A DNA stretch of 64,000 nt, from positions 1 to 64,000 of the forward strand of contig NZ_LACC01000023.1 of assembly GCF_000967965.1 (NCBI RefSeq). The letters run 5' to 3'. Below, one piece after another: positions 8,157-17,120 of the stretch. The notes under the pieces are model-generated. The model worked only from the letters and a program-made list of their open reading frames with translations. It made no database searches and was not told where the DNA came from. Position numbers and translations under genes: made by a program. This stretch comes from Pseudomonas fluorescens (GTDB taxonomy: Bacteria; Pseudomonadota; Gammaproteobacteria; Pseudomonadales; Pseudomonadaceae). Every line of letters begins with the position of its first letter. The stretch's first letter is position 1.

Positions 8157-9266
8157 ATGCAAACCGAGTTCCCCACCCAGTCCAGCTATCGCACCCAGCG
8201 TGAACAGTTCCTGGCCGCAGCCACCACGGCGGGCGCAACGCTGACGGAGTATCCACACCCGCTCAAAGGACCCTTCGGCGAGCCCCTGAGTACCGATGTG
8301 GCGGTGCTGGGGGATCCGGGCGCCAAACGGCTGCTGATCGCGTTGAGCGGCACTCACGGGGTCGAAGGCTTCTATGGTTCGGGCTGCCAGATCAAATGGC
8401 TGCAGGAGTTGGGCAAGCGCTCCCTGCCAGCGGACGTCGCCGTGGTCATGATCCATGCCATCAACCCTTGGGGCATGGCGTGGTTGCGCCGGGTCAACGA
8501 AGACAACATCGACCTGAACCGCAATCACCTGGATTTCCAGCGACCGCTGCCAGACAACCAGGCCTACAACGCCCTGCATGAAATCTATGCCTGCCCGCAG
8601 TTGCACGGTCCGCAGCGTGATCGTGCCGATGCCTTGCTCGACGAGCAGATTCGCCTGCACGGCTGGCCGGCAGTCATGTCGATTGTCGAGGGCGGTCAGC
8701 ATGCTCATCCCGACGGCCTGTTTTTCGGCGGGCTGGCGCCGAGCTGGTCGAACCGCACGCTGCACAAAATCGTGCAAAAGCACGTGGCCCATGCCGAGGT
8801 CGCGATGTGTTTCGACCTGCACACGGGCGCTGGCGAGTACGGTCATCCGATGTTGTTGACCATCACCGAGTCCGCCTATCCGGCACTGGCGGATGCGCAG
8901 GCGATTTATGGCCCGTGGCTCTACAGCCTGCAAACCGGTGCCGACACCGTCAGCGAAACCGGCGTGGCGGCAACGGCCACCGGCTACACCTCGCAAGCGC
9001 TGATCAATGCGTTGCCGCAGGTTCGCTTGATGCCGTTTGTCATTGAGTGCGGGACTTACCCGGGGCCGGACGTTCACCGTCATCTGCGCGATGACCACTG
9101 GCTGCATCTGCACGGCAACCCGAATGACGTAACAGGGCGCGAGATCAAGCTGAGTCTGCTCGAGCAGTTCTATCCCGCCGACAGCGATTGGCAGGCGATG
9201 GTCTGGCTGCGCACCTGGCAGATCTGGGAGCGGGCGCTGTCGGCATTACCGACGGTTCGCAACTGA
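8157..9266 (+). CDS. DUF2817 / M14-like metallopeptidase family protein
   Basis: 369 residues from the ATG at 8157, chosen because AAGAGGC sits just upstream; the frame is open from 8094. The N-terminal half has the carboxypeptidase-like zinc layout: LLIALSGTHGVEGFYGSG (His and Glu ligands, about residues 60-75), RVNEDNIDLNRNHLDF (Asn-Arg substrate clamp), and a third His in CFDLHTGAGEYG near 220. There is no signal peptide, so it is cytoplasmic. DUF2817 members are related to M14 peptidases and succinylglutamate desuccinylases but the substrate is unknown. It is convergent with another M14-like gene, which may point to a shared substrate class. Confidence 0.8.
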   Translation: MQTEFPTQSSYRTQREQFLAAATTAGATLTEYPHPLKGPFGEPLSTDVAVLGDPGAKRLLIALSGTHGVEGFYGSGCQIKWLQELGKRSLPADVAVVMIHAINPWGMAWLRRVNEDNIDLNRNHLDFQRPLPDNQAYNALHEIYACPQLHGPQRDRADALLDEQIRLHGWPAVMSIVEGGQHAHPDGLFFGGLAPSWSNRTLHKIVQKHVAHAEVAMCFDLHTGAGEYGHPMLLTITESAYPALADAQAIYGPWLYSLQTGADTVSETGVAATATGYTSQALINALPQVRLMPFVIECGTYPGPDVHRHLRDDHWLHLHGNPNDVTGREIKLSLLEQFYPADSDWQAMVWLRTWQIWERALSALPTVRN

Positions 9267-9286
9267 CACCCCTCAGTGGCTCGATG

Positions 9287-9317
9287 GCCGCGGTTCAGGC
9301 TTGCCTGTGACCGCGGC
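9287..9317. terminator. 31-base hairpin between convergent hydrolase genes
   Basis: GCCGCGGT pairs exactly with ACCGCGGC, and inside it CAGGC pairs with GCCTG across a short loop. It lies between the stop codons of the two M14-like genes. There is no T-tract on either side, so it may be a weak terminator or an mRNA-protecting stem. Confidence 0.45.
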
Positions 9318-9321
9318 ACCA

Positions 9322-10440
9322 TCACGCCGAAACCATTACACCGCCTTCGAGTGCCGTAGCCCCGGCCACTTTGCACAATTCGACCCCCGCTGCCGCAAAT
9401 CGAATCGCACTGCGCATGTACATCACGCCACGGGTGGAACTGCATACAACCTGCGTAGCGCCAGTGATGGGGTCTATGACGTGCACCACCGGCTCATCAC
9501 GCTCGATCCACGCGCCGGGTTTGTGCAGGAACACCACGAGCCCGGCGCAGGGGGCGCGCAAGGTCAGTGAGCCATCGAAGGGTGTCGCGGGCTGGAGCAG
9601 GGCAGGCATCGGCGGAGGTGTGCCGGCGAGGATGCCCCGGTGTTGCAGGAAGGCGTAGAGCGCGGCGGCATCGACGCGGGCCAATGCATGATCGACATCC
9701 GCTTCACCGCGTAACTCGACGGTAGCGGCGACGCAGCCGGAAGGGATCGGAAAGCGTCCGGCAAACGCTTCGGCCAGGCGCCACCAGGGTTGACCGCAAG
9801 CCTCGTCAAACGAACCGGCGCCCGTACCGCTCGCCAGCAGGCTGGCCTGTGCGCCGATGTAGCGTGCCAGCGGTTCGATCTGCGACCAACAGGGCGTTTC
9901 TCCATACAAGTGAACCACGGCCTGGGCATCGCAATGCAGGTCGAGGACGAAATCGGCGTCGTGGGCCAGCAGCAATTGTGCCTGGCGCATCGAGTCGATC
10001 TCGCTGGTCGGGCGAATCTGTTTCAAGGCGCTGGCCATGGCGCGCCGAATGATCTGCCGATTTTCATCGGCATCCCCGGTCAGTTCATGGGCCAACCGAT
10101 CTTTGATTGTCTCGGCCAAATCAGGATAACGGCGATTGAAATTCTCACCGCTGTTGAAATCGAAACGTCCCATCGCGTCGTGCATCAAGGTCTGTTCGAG
10201 GCCAATCGGATTGGCGATGGGGACCAGCACGATCTCCCCGAGGATCTGTCCGCGAGCCTCGGCACCGTCGAGCATTTCACGCAGATGATGCAGCGCCAGC
10301 ATGCCGGGCAATTCGTCGGCGTGCAGGCTGGCTTGCAGATAAACCTTGCCGGCGCGTCCGGGCTGACCGTAGTGGAAGCTGATCAGGTGCCGCTGGGTAC
10401 AGGGGTTGCGGGTCAACAGGGGCTGATGCTCGACGCGCAT
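9322..10440 (-). CDS. Succinylglutamate desuccinylase/aspartoacylase family protein
   Basis: 372 residues. Zinc ligands of the AstE/AspA branch of M14 are visible: LQASLHADELPGMLAL (His41, Glu44 region), and a third His in DFVLDLHCDAQAV near residue 170. The catalytic Glu is in VAATVELRGEADVDHAL. The C-terminal ~100 residues form a beta-rich domain (LTLRAPCAGLVVFLHKPGAW, VHVIDPITG), seen in many deacylases of this family. The expected reaction is hydrolysis of an N-acyl amino acid. It diverges from the AruI-like operon with 276 bases between, so the two may be co-regulated. The specific substrate is not readable. Confidence 0.83.
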   Translation of the reverse strand: MRVEHQPLLTRNPCTQRHLISFHYGQPGRAGKVYLQASLHADELPGMLALHHLREMLDGAEARGQILGEIVLVPIANPIGLEQTLMHDAMGRFDFNSGENFNRRYPDLAETIKDRLAHELTGDADENRQIIRRAMASALKQIRPTSEIDSMRQAQLLLAHDADFVLDLHCDAQAVVHLYGETPCWSQIEPLARYIGAQASLLASGTGAGSFDEACGQPWWRLAEAFAGRFPIPSGCVAATVELRGEADVDHALARVDAAALYAFLQHRGILAGTPPPMPALLQPATPFDGSLTLRAPCAGLVVFLHKPGAWIERDEPVVHVIDPITGATQVVCSSTRGVMYMRSAIRFAAAGVELCKVAGATALEGGVMVSA

Positions 10441-10716
10441 AAAGCGTTCCTTGAGACAGAGGGGGCAAGTGCCGAGGGTTCCATCTTTATGAAAATGAGT
10501 GGCCCCAACAATCGAATAATTTGCCCGTCACTGGTGAGCAAAATGATCCTTTGACCGGCAGTGATACGCCCAAATGCTCAACAAGATCGTTCAATAAAAT
10601 TTGACAGTGAGGCAAATTTATTTCGATTGATGTAATCGTTTCGTCACCAATACTAGGGCCCTCGGTTCAGGTCTCTGTGAGCCTGGCATTCCCAATAAGA
10701 ATAAAGAGGTGCTCGC

Positions 10717-12318
10717 ATGACCAGTTGTGCCCAGGCGCTCGTCCGGTTACTTGAAGGCTACGGCGTGGAGTCGGTGTTCGGCATTCCCGGTGTGCACACG
10801 GTCGAGCTTTATCGCGGGCTGCACGGCAGTTCTTTGCGCCACATCAGCCCGCGTCACGAACAGGGTGCAGGGTTCATGGCGGACGGCTACGCCCGGGCCA
10901 GCGGCAAGCCCGGCGTGTGCTTCATCATTACCGGCCCCGGCATGACAAACATCCTCACCGCCATGGGCCAGGCCTACGCCGACTCGGTGCCGATGCTGGT
11001 GATTTCCACCACCAGCCGCCGCGAACATCAACGCCTGGGCCATGGCTACCTGCATGAAATGCCCGACCAGCGTGCAGTGGTCGCCGGGGTCTGCGCATTC
11101 AGCCATACCTTGCAGCGCCCCGAGGAATTGCCGGAAGTGCTTGCCCGCGCCTTCGCGCTGTTCGGCTGTGCCCGCCCGCGTCCAGTGCACATCGAAATTC
11201 CGTTGGACGTGCTGGAAATGCCGGCCGACAACCTCGACCTGCGCCCACGTACCTTGCCGCAAGCCCCGGCGCCGGCGGCCGCGAATATTGCGGCGGCGGT
11301 GAAGCTGCTGGCGGCGGCGCGCAAGCCGTTGATCCTCGCCGGTGGCGGCGCCCGAGGCGCAGGCCGGCTGGTGCAGGCGCTAGCGGAAAAGTTGCAGGCG
11401 CCGGTCGCCCTCACCACCAATGCCCGTGGCCTGCTGGCGCCGGAGCACCCGCTGTTGCTCGACGGGGTGCAGTCGTCGGCGCATGGCCGTGCACTGTTTG
11501 CCGAAGCCGACGTGGTATTGGCGGTCGGTACCGAATTGGGGGAAACCGATTACGACTTCTTCGGTCTCGGCCCGCTGTCACTCAATGCGCCGCTGATTCG
11601 CCTGGACATCGATCCCTTGCAGATCCTGGGGGCGGCACGCGCCGACGTGGGCCTGCTGGGCGATGCCGGGCAAGGGCTGCAAGCGCTCCTGGCGGCAGTG
11701 CCTGAAGCTTGCGCCAGCGACTGGGCCTATCAGCGTGTGGCACAGGTCAACGCTGCTGAACGGTCCGGCTGGAGCAGCAAGCAGAACGTCATGCAGCAGA
11801 TGCTCGACACCCTGCGCGACAGCCTGCCCGCACCGATCGTGGTCGGCGATTCGACCCAGCCGGTGTATCAGGGCGCGCTGGGTTATCGCGCCCCGCAAGC
11901 CAACAGTTGGTTCAACGCCGGCACAGGCTTTGGCACCTTGGGTTACGGCTTGCCGGCGGCCATCGGCGCCAAGCTCGCCGCGCGCGATCGTCCCGTAGTA
12001 GCGGTGGTCGGCGATGGTGGCGTGCAGTTCTCCAGTGCCGAACTGATCGCTGCCCGTGAAGCGGAGTTGGGGGTGATCGTGGTGCTGTGGAACAACCACT
12101 GTTATGCCGAAATCCGCGACTACATGACCAACCGCGATATTCCCCCATTGGGCGTGGACATCCTGCCACCGGACTTTGCCGCGTTGGCCAAGTCCTGCCA
12201 CGTCGCCCACATCGCCATAAGCAGCCTTGAGCAGTTGCGCGAGGTACTTGCCAGCCAGGCCCACACCCGTCAGCCGATTCTGCTGGAGCTGGACGCCGCC
12301 GCTTTCCTGTCTGCCTGA
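10717..12318 (+). CDS. AruI-like thiamine pyrophosphate-dependent 2-oxo acid decarboxylase
   Basis: 533 residues with the three-domain layout of acetolactate synthase-like TPP enzymes. The N-terminal PYR domain contains the catalytic Glu in SPRHEQGAGFMADGYARASG (about 43-62). The middle domain starts near 190, and the C-terminal PP domain holds the TPP/Mg motif VVGDGGVQFSSAEL to LWNNHCYAEIRD. The opening (FGIPGVHTVELYRGL) closely resembles P. aeruginosa AruI, which decarboxylates 5-guanidino-2-oxopentanoate in the arginine transaminase pathway. It is the first gene of a seven-gene operon whose last gene is an AruH-like aminotransferase, supporting a transaminate-then-decarboxylate route. The actual 2-oxo acid could be 2-ketoarginine or an analogue. 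AAAGAGGTG precedes the start. Confidence 0.82.
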   Translation: MTSCAQALVRLLEGYGVESVFGIPGVHTVELYRGLHGSSLRHISPRHEQGAGFMADGYARASGKPGVCFIITGPGMTNILTAMGQAYADSVPMLVISTTSRREHQRLGHGYLHEMPDQRAVVAGVCAFSHTLQRPEELPEVLARAFALFGCARPRPVHIEIPLDVLEMPADNLDLRPRTLPQAPAPAAANIAAAVKLLAAARKPLILAGGGARGAGRLVQALAEKLQAPVALTTNARGLLAPEHPLLLDGVQSSAHGRALFAEADVVLAVGTELGETDYDFFGLGPLSLNAPLIRLDIDPLQILGAARADVGLLGDAGQGLQALLAAVPEACASDWAYQRVAQVNAAERSGWSSKQNVMQQMLDTLRDSLPAPIVVGDSTQPVYQGALGYRAPQANSWFNAGTGFGTLGYGLPAAIGAKLAARDRPVVAVVGDGGVQFSSAELIAAREAELGVIVVLWNNHCYAEIRDYMTNRDIPPLGVDILPPDFAALAKSCHVAHIAISSLEQLREVLASQAHTRQPILLELDAAAFLSA

Positions 12319-12337
12319 GTCGTTAGGAGTGAACCAC

Positions 12338-13921
12338 ATGGAATTACAGAAAAGATTTGCCCTGAAGTGGGTCGACCAGCATCGTCAGCAGTTATCGGAT
12401 TGGCACCAGATCATCTGGCACTACGCGGAGCCTGCGTTTCGCGAGTACAAGTCCTGTGCCTGGTATGTGGATCTGTTGCGCAAGGAAGGTTTCACCGTCG
12501 AAGAAAACAGCGGCGGCATGCCTACCGCGTTTTGCGCAACCTTCAGTAATGGCCAGGGACCGGTGCTGGCGACCTACGCCGAATACGATGCGGTCCCCGG
12601 TAACTGCCAGGCCGCTACCACCCGCAAGATGCCCCGCGAAGGCCTGTCGCGATTTGCCCCGGGCCACACCGATCCGCACTCTGCGCTGGGTATCAGTGCA
12701 TTGGGCGGGGTGCTCGCGGCGAAGGCGGCGATGCTTGAGTTCGGCATCGAGGGCACCATTCGTTTCTTTGGTGAACCGGCGGAAAAGCTCCGTGCGTCCA
12801 AACCCGTACACGCGGCCAAGGGTTACTACGACAACCTGGATGCGGCCATCAGTTTTCACCCCACCTACATGTTGCCGCTGAACAACACCACCACCTGGGA
12901 TACCCATTGCGGCATTGCTTACGCCTACATCTACAGCTTCACCTGCGAAGACCCGGAAAACTGGATTGCCGCCGACCGCTATAGTCCGATTCCGCAGAAT
13001 CACCTGGCTGCCCGGGCACCGGGCGCCAACGATGCGCTGATGCACTTCTACAACCTCAACGAAAGCCTGCGCCGTTCGACCCTGCCGTTCACCGGTTTGT
13101 GGAGTTACAACGAGGCCATCCTGACGGCCGGGCAGGCCACCGCCGACAATCTGCCACCGCACCTGTCACAGATCCAGTACCTGCTGCGTTGCGATTCGAT
13201 CGAGCAGGCCGAAACCATTTCCCAGGTGATGGATAACAACGCCGCCGCTGCGGCGATGGCCACCGGTTGCCAGTGGAAAAAGACCTGGGTCTGCAAGTCC
13301 CGTGGCGGTCTGCCCAACCATGTGCTGGCGCGGGCGACCTACAGCAACCTGGCCGCCGTCGGCGCACCGCAATGGGGGGCTGAAGCCTGCGAGATTGCCC
13401 GTGAGATCCAGAGCAATCTCGGCCTGGTACCGATGGCGGAACCCTTCCTGCCGGCCACCGAACAACTGATCGACCCGCAGGAGTGCGAGCGGCAGATGCG
13501 CCTGCAAATGCCGGCATGGCAGAAGTACCTGACTTCCGACGACTACCCCGAATACACCTGGCATTGCCCGACCGTGCGTCTGCTGGTGGCCCGCCCGATG
13601 CTCAGCGCGCCCGCCGGCCACGTGTACCCGGATTGGGTCTCCAATGCCTTGGGCGGCATACCGCAGACCATCGATCCGATGATCGAAGTGGCGGCGAAAA
13701 CCATTGCCAACACCTTGCTCGACCTGTTCTGCAACGACGATTTGCTCAAGGCTGCCAAAGCCGAGTTCGACCAGCGCACCGGCGGTGGCATCGGCGGTGA
13801 GCGCTGGCAGGCGCCGCTGTTGCCGGCCGACTTTCAAGCCCCCCATCGCTTCCGCTGGCCGGAGTACATACGCACCGTGCGTGGCGAAGAGTGGTGGATC
13901 CCGGCGCGCGACGACGAATAG
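12338..13921 (+). CDS. M20 family amidohydrolase (AbgB-like)
   Basis: 527 residues from the ATG at 12338, with TAGGAG 8 bases upstream; the frame is open from 12227 inside the preceding gene. The order of motifs fits the dimetal M20D/AbgB branch: WHYAEPAFREYKS near the start, LATYAEYDAVPG (about 79-90), GHTDPHSALGISALGG, then FFGEPAEKLRASKP and a His in AISFHPTYM. In most relatives the second motif reads GHxCGHN/D; here Asp replaces the ligand Cys and Ser replaces Asn/Asp. Family members hydrolyse amide bonds such as p-aminobenzoyl-glutamate or N-acyl amino acids. Position between an AruI-like decarboxylase and an importer suggests that it releases the amino acid that is then transaminated. 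The substrate is unknown. Confidence 0.82.
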   Translation: MELQKRFALKWVDQHRQQLSDWHQIIWHYAEPAFREYKSCAWYVDLLRKEGFTVEENSGGMPTAFCATFSNGQGPVLATYAEYDAVPGNCQAATTRKMPREGLSRFAPGHTDPHSALGISALGGVLAAKAAMLEFGIEGTIRFFGEPAEKLRASKPVHAAKGYYDNLDAAISFHPTYMLPLNNTTTWDTHCGIAYAYIYSFTCEDPENWIAADRYSPIPQNHLAARAPGANDALMHFYNLNESLRRSTLPFTGLWSYNEAILTAGQATADNLPPHLSQIQYLLRCDSIEQAETISQVMDNNAAAAAMATGCQWKKTWVCKSRGGLPNHVLARATYSNLAAVGAPQWGAEACEIAREIQSNLGLVPMAEPFLPATEQLIDPQECERQMRLQMPAWQKYLTSDDYPEYTWHCPTVRLLVARPMLSAPAGHVYPDWVSNALGGIPQTIDPMIEVAAKTIANTLLDLFCNDDLLKAAKAEFDQRTGGGIGGERWQAPLLPADFQAPHRFRWPEYIRTVRGEEWWIPARDDE

Positions 13922-13971
13922 TCGTGGCGTTGCCCGGCCTGCCTGAACAATCAGAATTCGAGGATCCAGAC

Positions 13972-14787
13972 GTGCAAGCACTCACCCACGTGAATATCCC
14001 CCAGCCACACACTGACACCGCGGTCGTCGCCATCGATGACCTGCACAAGAGCTATGCCGATCACCACGTGCTCAAGGGCATTTCGATGCGCGCCAAAGAG
14101 GGCGAAGTGGTCTCGCTTATCGGTTCAAGTGGTTCGGGCAAAAGTACTTTGCTGCGTTGCATCAACCTGCTGGAAATCCCCTGCAGCGGCAGCCTGAGAA
14201 TCAACGGCGAAGAAGTGCGGTTGAAGACGGGGCGCGGTGGCGTCGCGCAGATCGCCGATCCGCGTCAGGTCGAGCGTCTGCGCACGCGTTTGAGCATGGT
14301 GTTCCAGAGTTTCAACCTGTGGCCCCATCGCACCGTGCTGGAAAACGTTATCGAAGCGCCGGTGTACGTACTCGGCGAGGACCGCAAGGAAGCCACGGCG
14401 CATGCCGAACACCTGCTGGAAAAAGTCGGCCTGATCGACAAGCGAAACGTGTATCCCTCGTTTCTGTCCGGTGGCCAGCAACAGCGCGTAGCGATTGCCC
14501 GCGCTCTGGCCATGCGCCCGCAAGTGATGCTGTTCGATGAGCCGACCTCGGCCTTGGACCCTGAGCTGGTGGGCGAAGTGTTGCGGGTGATTCAGGGCAT
14601 CGCCGAAGAGGGGCGGACGATGATTCTGGTCACCCACGAAATGGCCTTTGCCCGGGATGTATCGAGCAAGGTCATCTATCTGCATCAAGGCCGGATCGAA
14701 GAAGAGGGCACGCCGCAGCAGGTATTGCTCGATCCACGCAGTGAGCGTTGCCGGCAATTCGTAATGGCCCAGGACAACCGCGGATAA
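13972..14787 (+). CDS. Polar amino acid ABC transporter, ATP-binding protein
   Basis: 271 residues from the GTG at 13972, preceded by GAGG; in-frame starts further upstream overlap the M20 gene and are less likely. Walker A is SLIGSSGSGKSTLLRC (about 46-61), the signature is LSGGQQQRVAIARAL, Walker B is VMLFDEPTSALDP, and the H-loop is LVTHEM. The size and the insertion between Walker A and the Q-loop (ARVFQSFNLWPH region) fit the HisP/GlnQ/AotP class that energises uptake of polar or basic amino acids. The genes for the binding protein and two permeases follow directly. Confidence 0.93.
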   Translation: MQALTHVNIPQPHTDTAVVAIDDLHKSYADHHVLKGISMRAKEGEVVSLIGSSGSGKSTLLRCINLLEIPCSGSLRINGEEVRLKTGRGGVAQIADPRQVERLRTRLSMVFQSFNLWPHRTVLENVIEAPVYVLGEDRKEATAHAEHLLEKVGLIDKRNVYPSFLSGGQQQRVAIARALAMRPQVMLFDEPTSALDPELVGEVLRVIQGIAEEGRTMILVTHEMAFARDVSSKVIYLHQGRIEEEGTPQQVLLDPRSERCRQFVMAQDNRG

Positions 14788-14841
14788 CCCGCAGTGATGT
14801 TTTCACCTCGATAACTACAAACTGAAAAGAGGCATCAAAAC

Positions 14842-15618
14842 ATGAAGAAAACTCTGTTGATCACCCTGCAAGCCTGCCTGCTGGCCGGCATCGCCAGTAC
14901 CTCGTTCGCTGCTGACAAACTGGTGTTTGGTATCGCCCTGGAACCTTACCCGCCGTTCTCCTTCAAGAGCGGCAAGGGCGAGTGGAGTGGCTTTGAACCG
15001 GAGATGATCACCGCGGTCTGCGAGCGCATGAAGGCCGATTGCAGCCTTAACGAAATGTCCTGGGACGGCCTGATTCCGGCCCTGAAGTCGCAACAGGTGG
15101 ACGTGGTGCTCAACTCGTTGTCGATCACTCCAGAACGTCAGCAAGTGATCGATTTCACCCAGCCGTACTTCTTCACCCGCGCACTGTGGATCGGTGATCG
15201 CAGCATGGAACTCGAACCGACCCCGGCCGGCCTCAAGGGCAAGATCATTGGTGTGCAGGGTTCGACCACCCACGCCGCGTTCGTCAAGAAGTACTACGGC
15301 GAAACCTCCACCATCCGTTATTACAACGACCAGGACGACATCCTCGCGGACCTGCGCAGTGGTCGCGTCGACATCATGCTGGCTGACCAGTTGGTGGTTG
15401 AGCCGATGCTGGACAACCCCGACAACTCGATGCTCGCCAGCAAGGGCGTAGCGCCGCTTGACCCGCTGTTTGGCGACGGTGTGGGCGCGGGTGTGCGCAA
15501 AGGCAACGATGCCCTGCGCGAGCGTTTGAATGTGGCGCTGCAATCGCTGCGTGCCGATGGCAGCTACGAAAAGATCCGTGAGCGCTACTTCAAGTCTGAT
15601 ATCTCGGCCCTTGAGTAA
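14842..15618 (+). CDS. Polar amino acid ABC transporter, periplasmic binding protein
   Basis: 258 residues. A Sec signal (MKKTLLITLQACLLAGIAST, cleavage expected after SFA at about 23) sends it to the periplasm. The family 3 solute-binding fold is shown by GFEPEMITAVCERM, by SLSITPERQQVIDFTQPYF whose Arg normally holds the substrate carboxylate, and by VDIMLADQL whose Asp normally holds the alpha-amino group. An alpha-amino acid ligand is therefore expected. The pocket residue corresponding to Asp11 of LAO protein lies in GIALEPYPPF, where the sequence differs from the lysine/arginine type, so the side chain bound may not be a plain basic amino acid. AAAAGAGGC precedes the start. Confidence 0.9.
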   Translation: MKKTLLITLQACLLAGIASTSFAADKLVFGIALEPYPPFSFKSGKGEWSGFEPEMITAVCERMKADCSLNEMSWDGLIPALKSQQVDVVLNSLSITPERQQVIDFTQPYFFTRALWIGDRSMELEPTPAGLKGKIIGVQGSTTHAAFVKKYYGETSTIRYYNDQDDILADLRSGRVDIMLADQLVVEPMLDNPDNSMLASKGVAPLDPLFGDGVGAGVRKGNDALRERLNVALQSLRADGSYEKIRERYFKSDISALE

Positions 15619-15654
15619 TCAGCTTCTTCAGGCAAACCCAACACAGGTGTGCTC

Positions 15655-16368
15655 ATGACACTTTCTGATATTTCCCGGCTGTTCTTCAGCGATGGCTGGC
15701 TCCAGGCCCTGGCCCAGGGGATGGTCAAGACCTTGGGGATTTCCCTGGGGGCTTTTGTCCTGGGGCTGGCCATCGGCCTGGTCGTGGCCATGGCCAAGCT
15801 CAAGGGCCCGCGCTGGTTGGTCGTTTGCGCCAATTGCTACACCACGCTCTACCGCGCGGTGCCGGAGTTGCTGCTGATCCTGCTGCTCTACTACGCTGGT
15901 GCCGATCTGATCAACCTGACGCTGGCCGCATTCGGCCAGCCGAGCGTCGAGATCAACGGGTTCATGGCTGCTGTGGTGGTGCTGGGCATTGTGCAGGGCG
16001 CCTATTCGGGGGAAATCATTCGCGGTGCGATCGAGTCCATCCCCCACGGTCAGATAGAAGCGGCGCGCGCCTACGGTATCTCCCACAGCTTGCTGGTGAG
16101 GAGGGTGATTCTGCCGTGCATGCTGCCCTTCGCGATTGCCGGGTTATCCAACCTGTGGCTGGTGCTGGTCAAGGAAAGCGCCTTGATCAGCGTGGTGGGT
16201 TACAGCGAGTTGCTGACAGCCGGCCGCCAGGCAGCGGCATCGACCAAGCATTATTTGCTGTTTTACCTCGCCGTGGCTGCGTTCTATTACCTGATCACGC
16301 TGGTTTCCAGCTCGGTCTTCCGGCGGGTCGAAGTGCGCTTCGAACGCTGGATGCCACGGCACGCATAA
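15655..16368 (+). CDS. Polar amino acid ABC transporter, permease (HisQ/GlnP type)
   Basis: 237 residues from the ATG at 15655, with ACAGG upstream; a GTG two codons earlier is also possible. Hydrophobic segments near 22-45, 58-78, 95-115 and 190-215 fit the HisMQ-type permease. The cytoplasmic EAA loop is IEAARAYGISHSLLVRRVIL at about 137-156. It should pair with the next gene to form the heterodimeric channel. Closely spaced between the binding protein and the second permease. Confidence 0.92.
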   Translation: MTLSDISRLFFSDGWLQALAQGMVKTLGISLGAFVLGLAIGLVVAMAKLKGPRWLVVCANCYTTLYRAVPELLLILLLYYAGADLINLTLAAFGQPSVEINGFMAAVVVLGIVQGAYSGEIIRGAIESIPHGQIEAARAYGISHSLLVRRVILPCMLPFAIAGLSNLWLVLVKESALISVVGYSELLTAGRQAAASTKHYLLFYLAVAAFYYLITLVSSSVFRRVEVRFERWMPRHA

Positions 16369-16381
16369 GGGGAGGGCGAGC

Positions 16382-17071
16382 ATGGACTTTCATTGGTTGG
16401 GCAATTTTTACCAGGAGCTGGTCAAGGGTGCCGGACTGACCCTGCAGTTGTTGCTGATCTCCGGGGTTATCGGCTTTTTCATGGCGGTGCTTGTGGCGCT
16501 GGGGCGTTTGTCGAAGAACCGCTTCCTGTCCAACGGACTGCGCTTTTACACCAGCGTGCTGCGGGGGACGCCATTGCTGGTGCAGATCTACGTGTTGTAC
16601 TACGGCGTGGGCAGTGTTTTTGCGACCTTCCCGTTGATTCGCGGCAGTATGTTCTGGCCGTACTTGCGAGAAGGCTTCTGGTACGTGGCGTTCGCGCTGA
16701 CCTTGAGCGTTTCCGCGTACGTCGGTGAAGTGTTGCGCGGTGGCTTGCGCGCGGTACCGCGCGGCGAACTGGAAGCTGCGCGAGCCTATGGCATGCGCCC
16801 CTGGCTGGTGTTGCGCCGGGTGTGGATGCCGCGCGCCTTGCAGATGCTGCGTCCGACATTGGCCGGGGAAAGTGTGATGCTACTCAAGGCCACGGCGCTG
16901 GCCTCTACCGTGGCGGTCACCGACCTGCTGGGGGCGGCAAACCTGGTGCGTTCGCAAACATTACGCGTCTATGAGCCGCTGCTGGTGGTGGCGGTGATCT
17001 ACATCATCCTGGCGATTGTCATTGAGCAAGGTTTTGCCCGGATAGGCAAAACGCCGCAACGTCAGGCCTGA
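16382..17071 (+). CDS. Polar amino acid ABC transporter, permease (HisM type)
   Basis: 229 residues, second membrane subunit of the importer. It starts 13 bases after the first permease with GGGGAGGG as ribosome binding site. The EAA loop is ELEAARAYGMRPWLVLRRVW, and TPLLVQIYVLYYGVG is a typical family segment near residue 60. Several hydrophobic helices cover residues 20-43, 55-80, 100-120 and 195-218. With the ATPase and binding protein it completes a one-operon uptake system whose substrate is presumably handled by the flanking enzymes. Confidence 0.92.
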   Translation: MDFHWLGNFYQELVKGAGLTLQLLLISGVIGFFMAVLVALGRLSKNRFLSNGLRFYTSVLRGTPLLVQIYVLYYGVGSVFATFPLIRGSMFWPYLREGFWYVAFALTLSVSAYVGEVLRGGLRAVPRGELEAARAYGMRPWLVLRRVWMPRALQMLRPTLAGESVMLLKATALASTVAVTDLLGAANLVRSQTLRVYEPLLVVAVIYIILAIVIEQGFARIGKTPQRQA

Positions 17072-17120
17072 CTTCAAGGTCGATGGACACATCGGCCCAA
17101 GGGCTCAAAAGGAGTTTCAT

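Noticed and set aside
10650..10716. Sigma-54 type promoter before the AruI-like gene (TGGCATTCCCAATAAG)
   Set aside because: The GG is present but there is no GC at the -12 position, so it does not meet the consensus.
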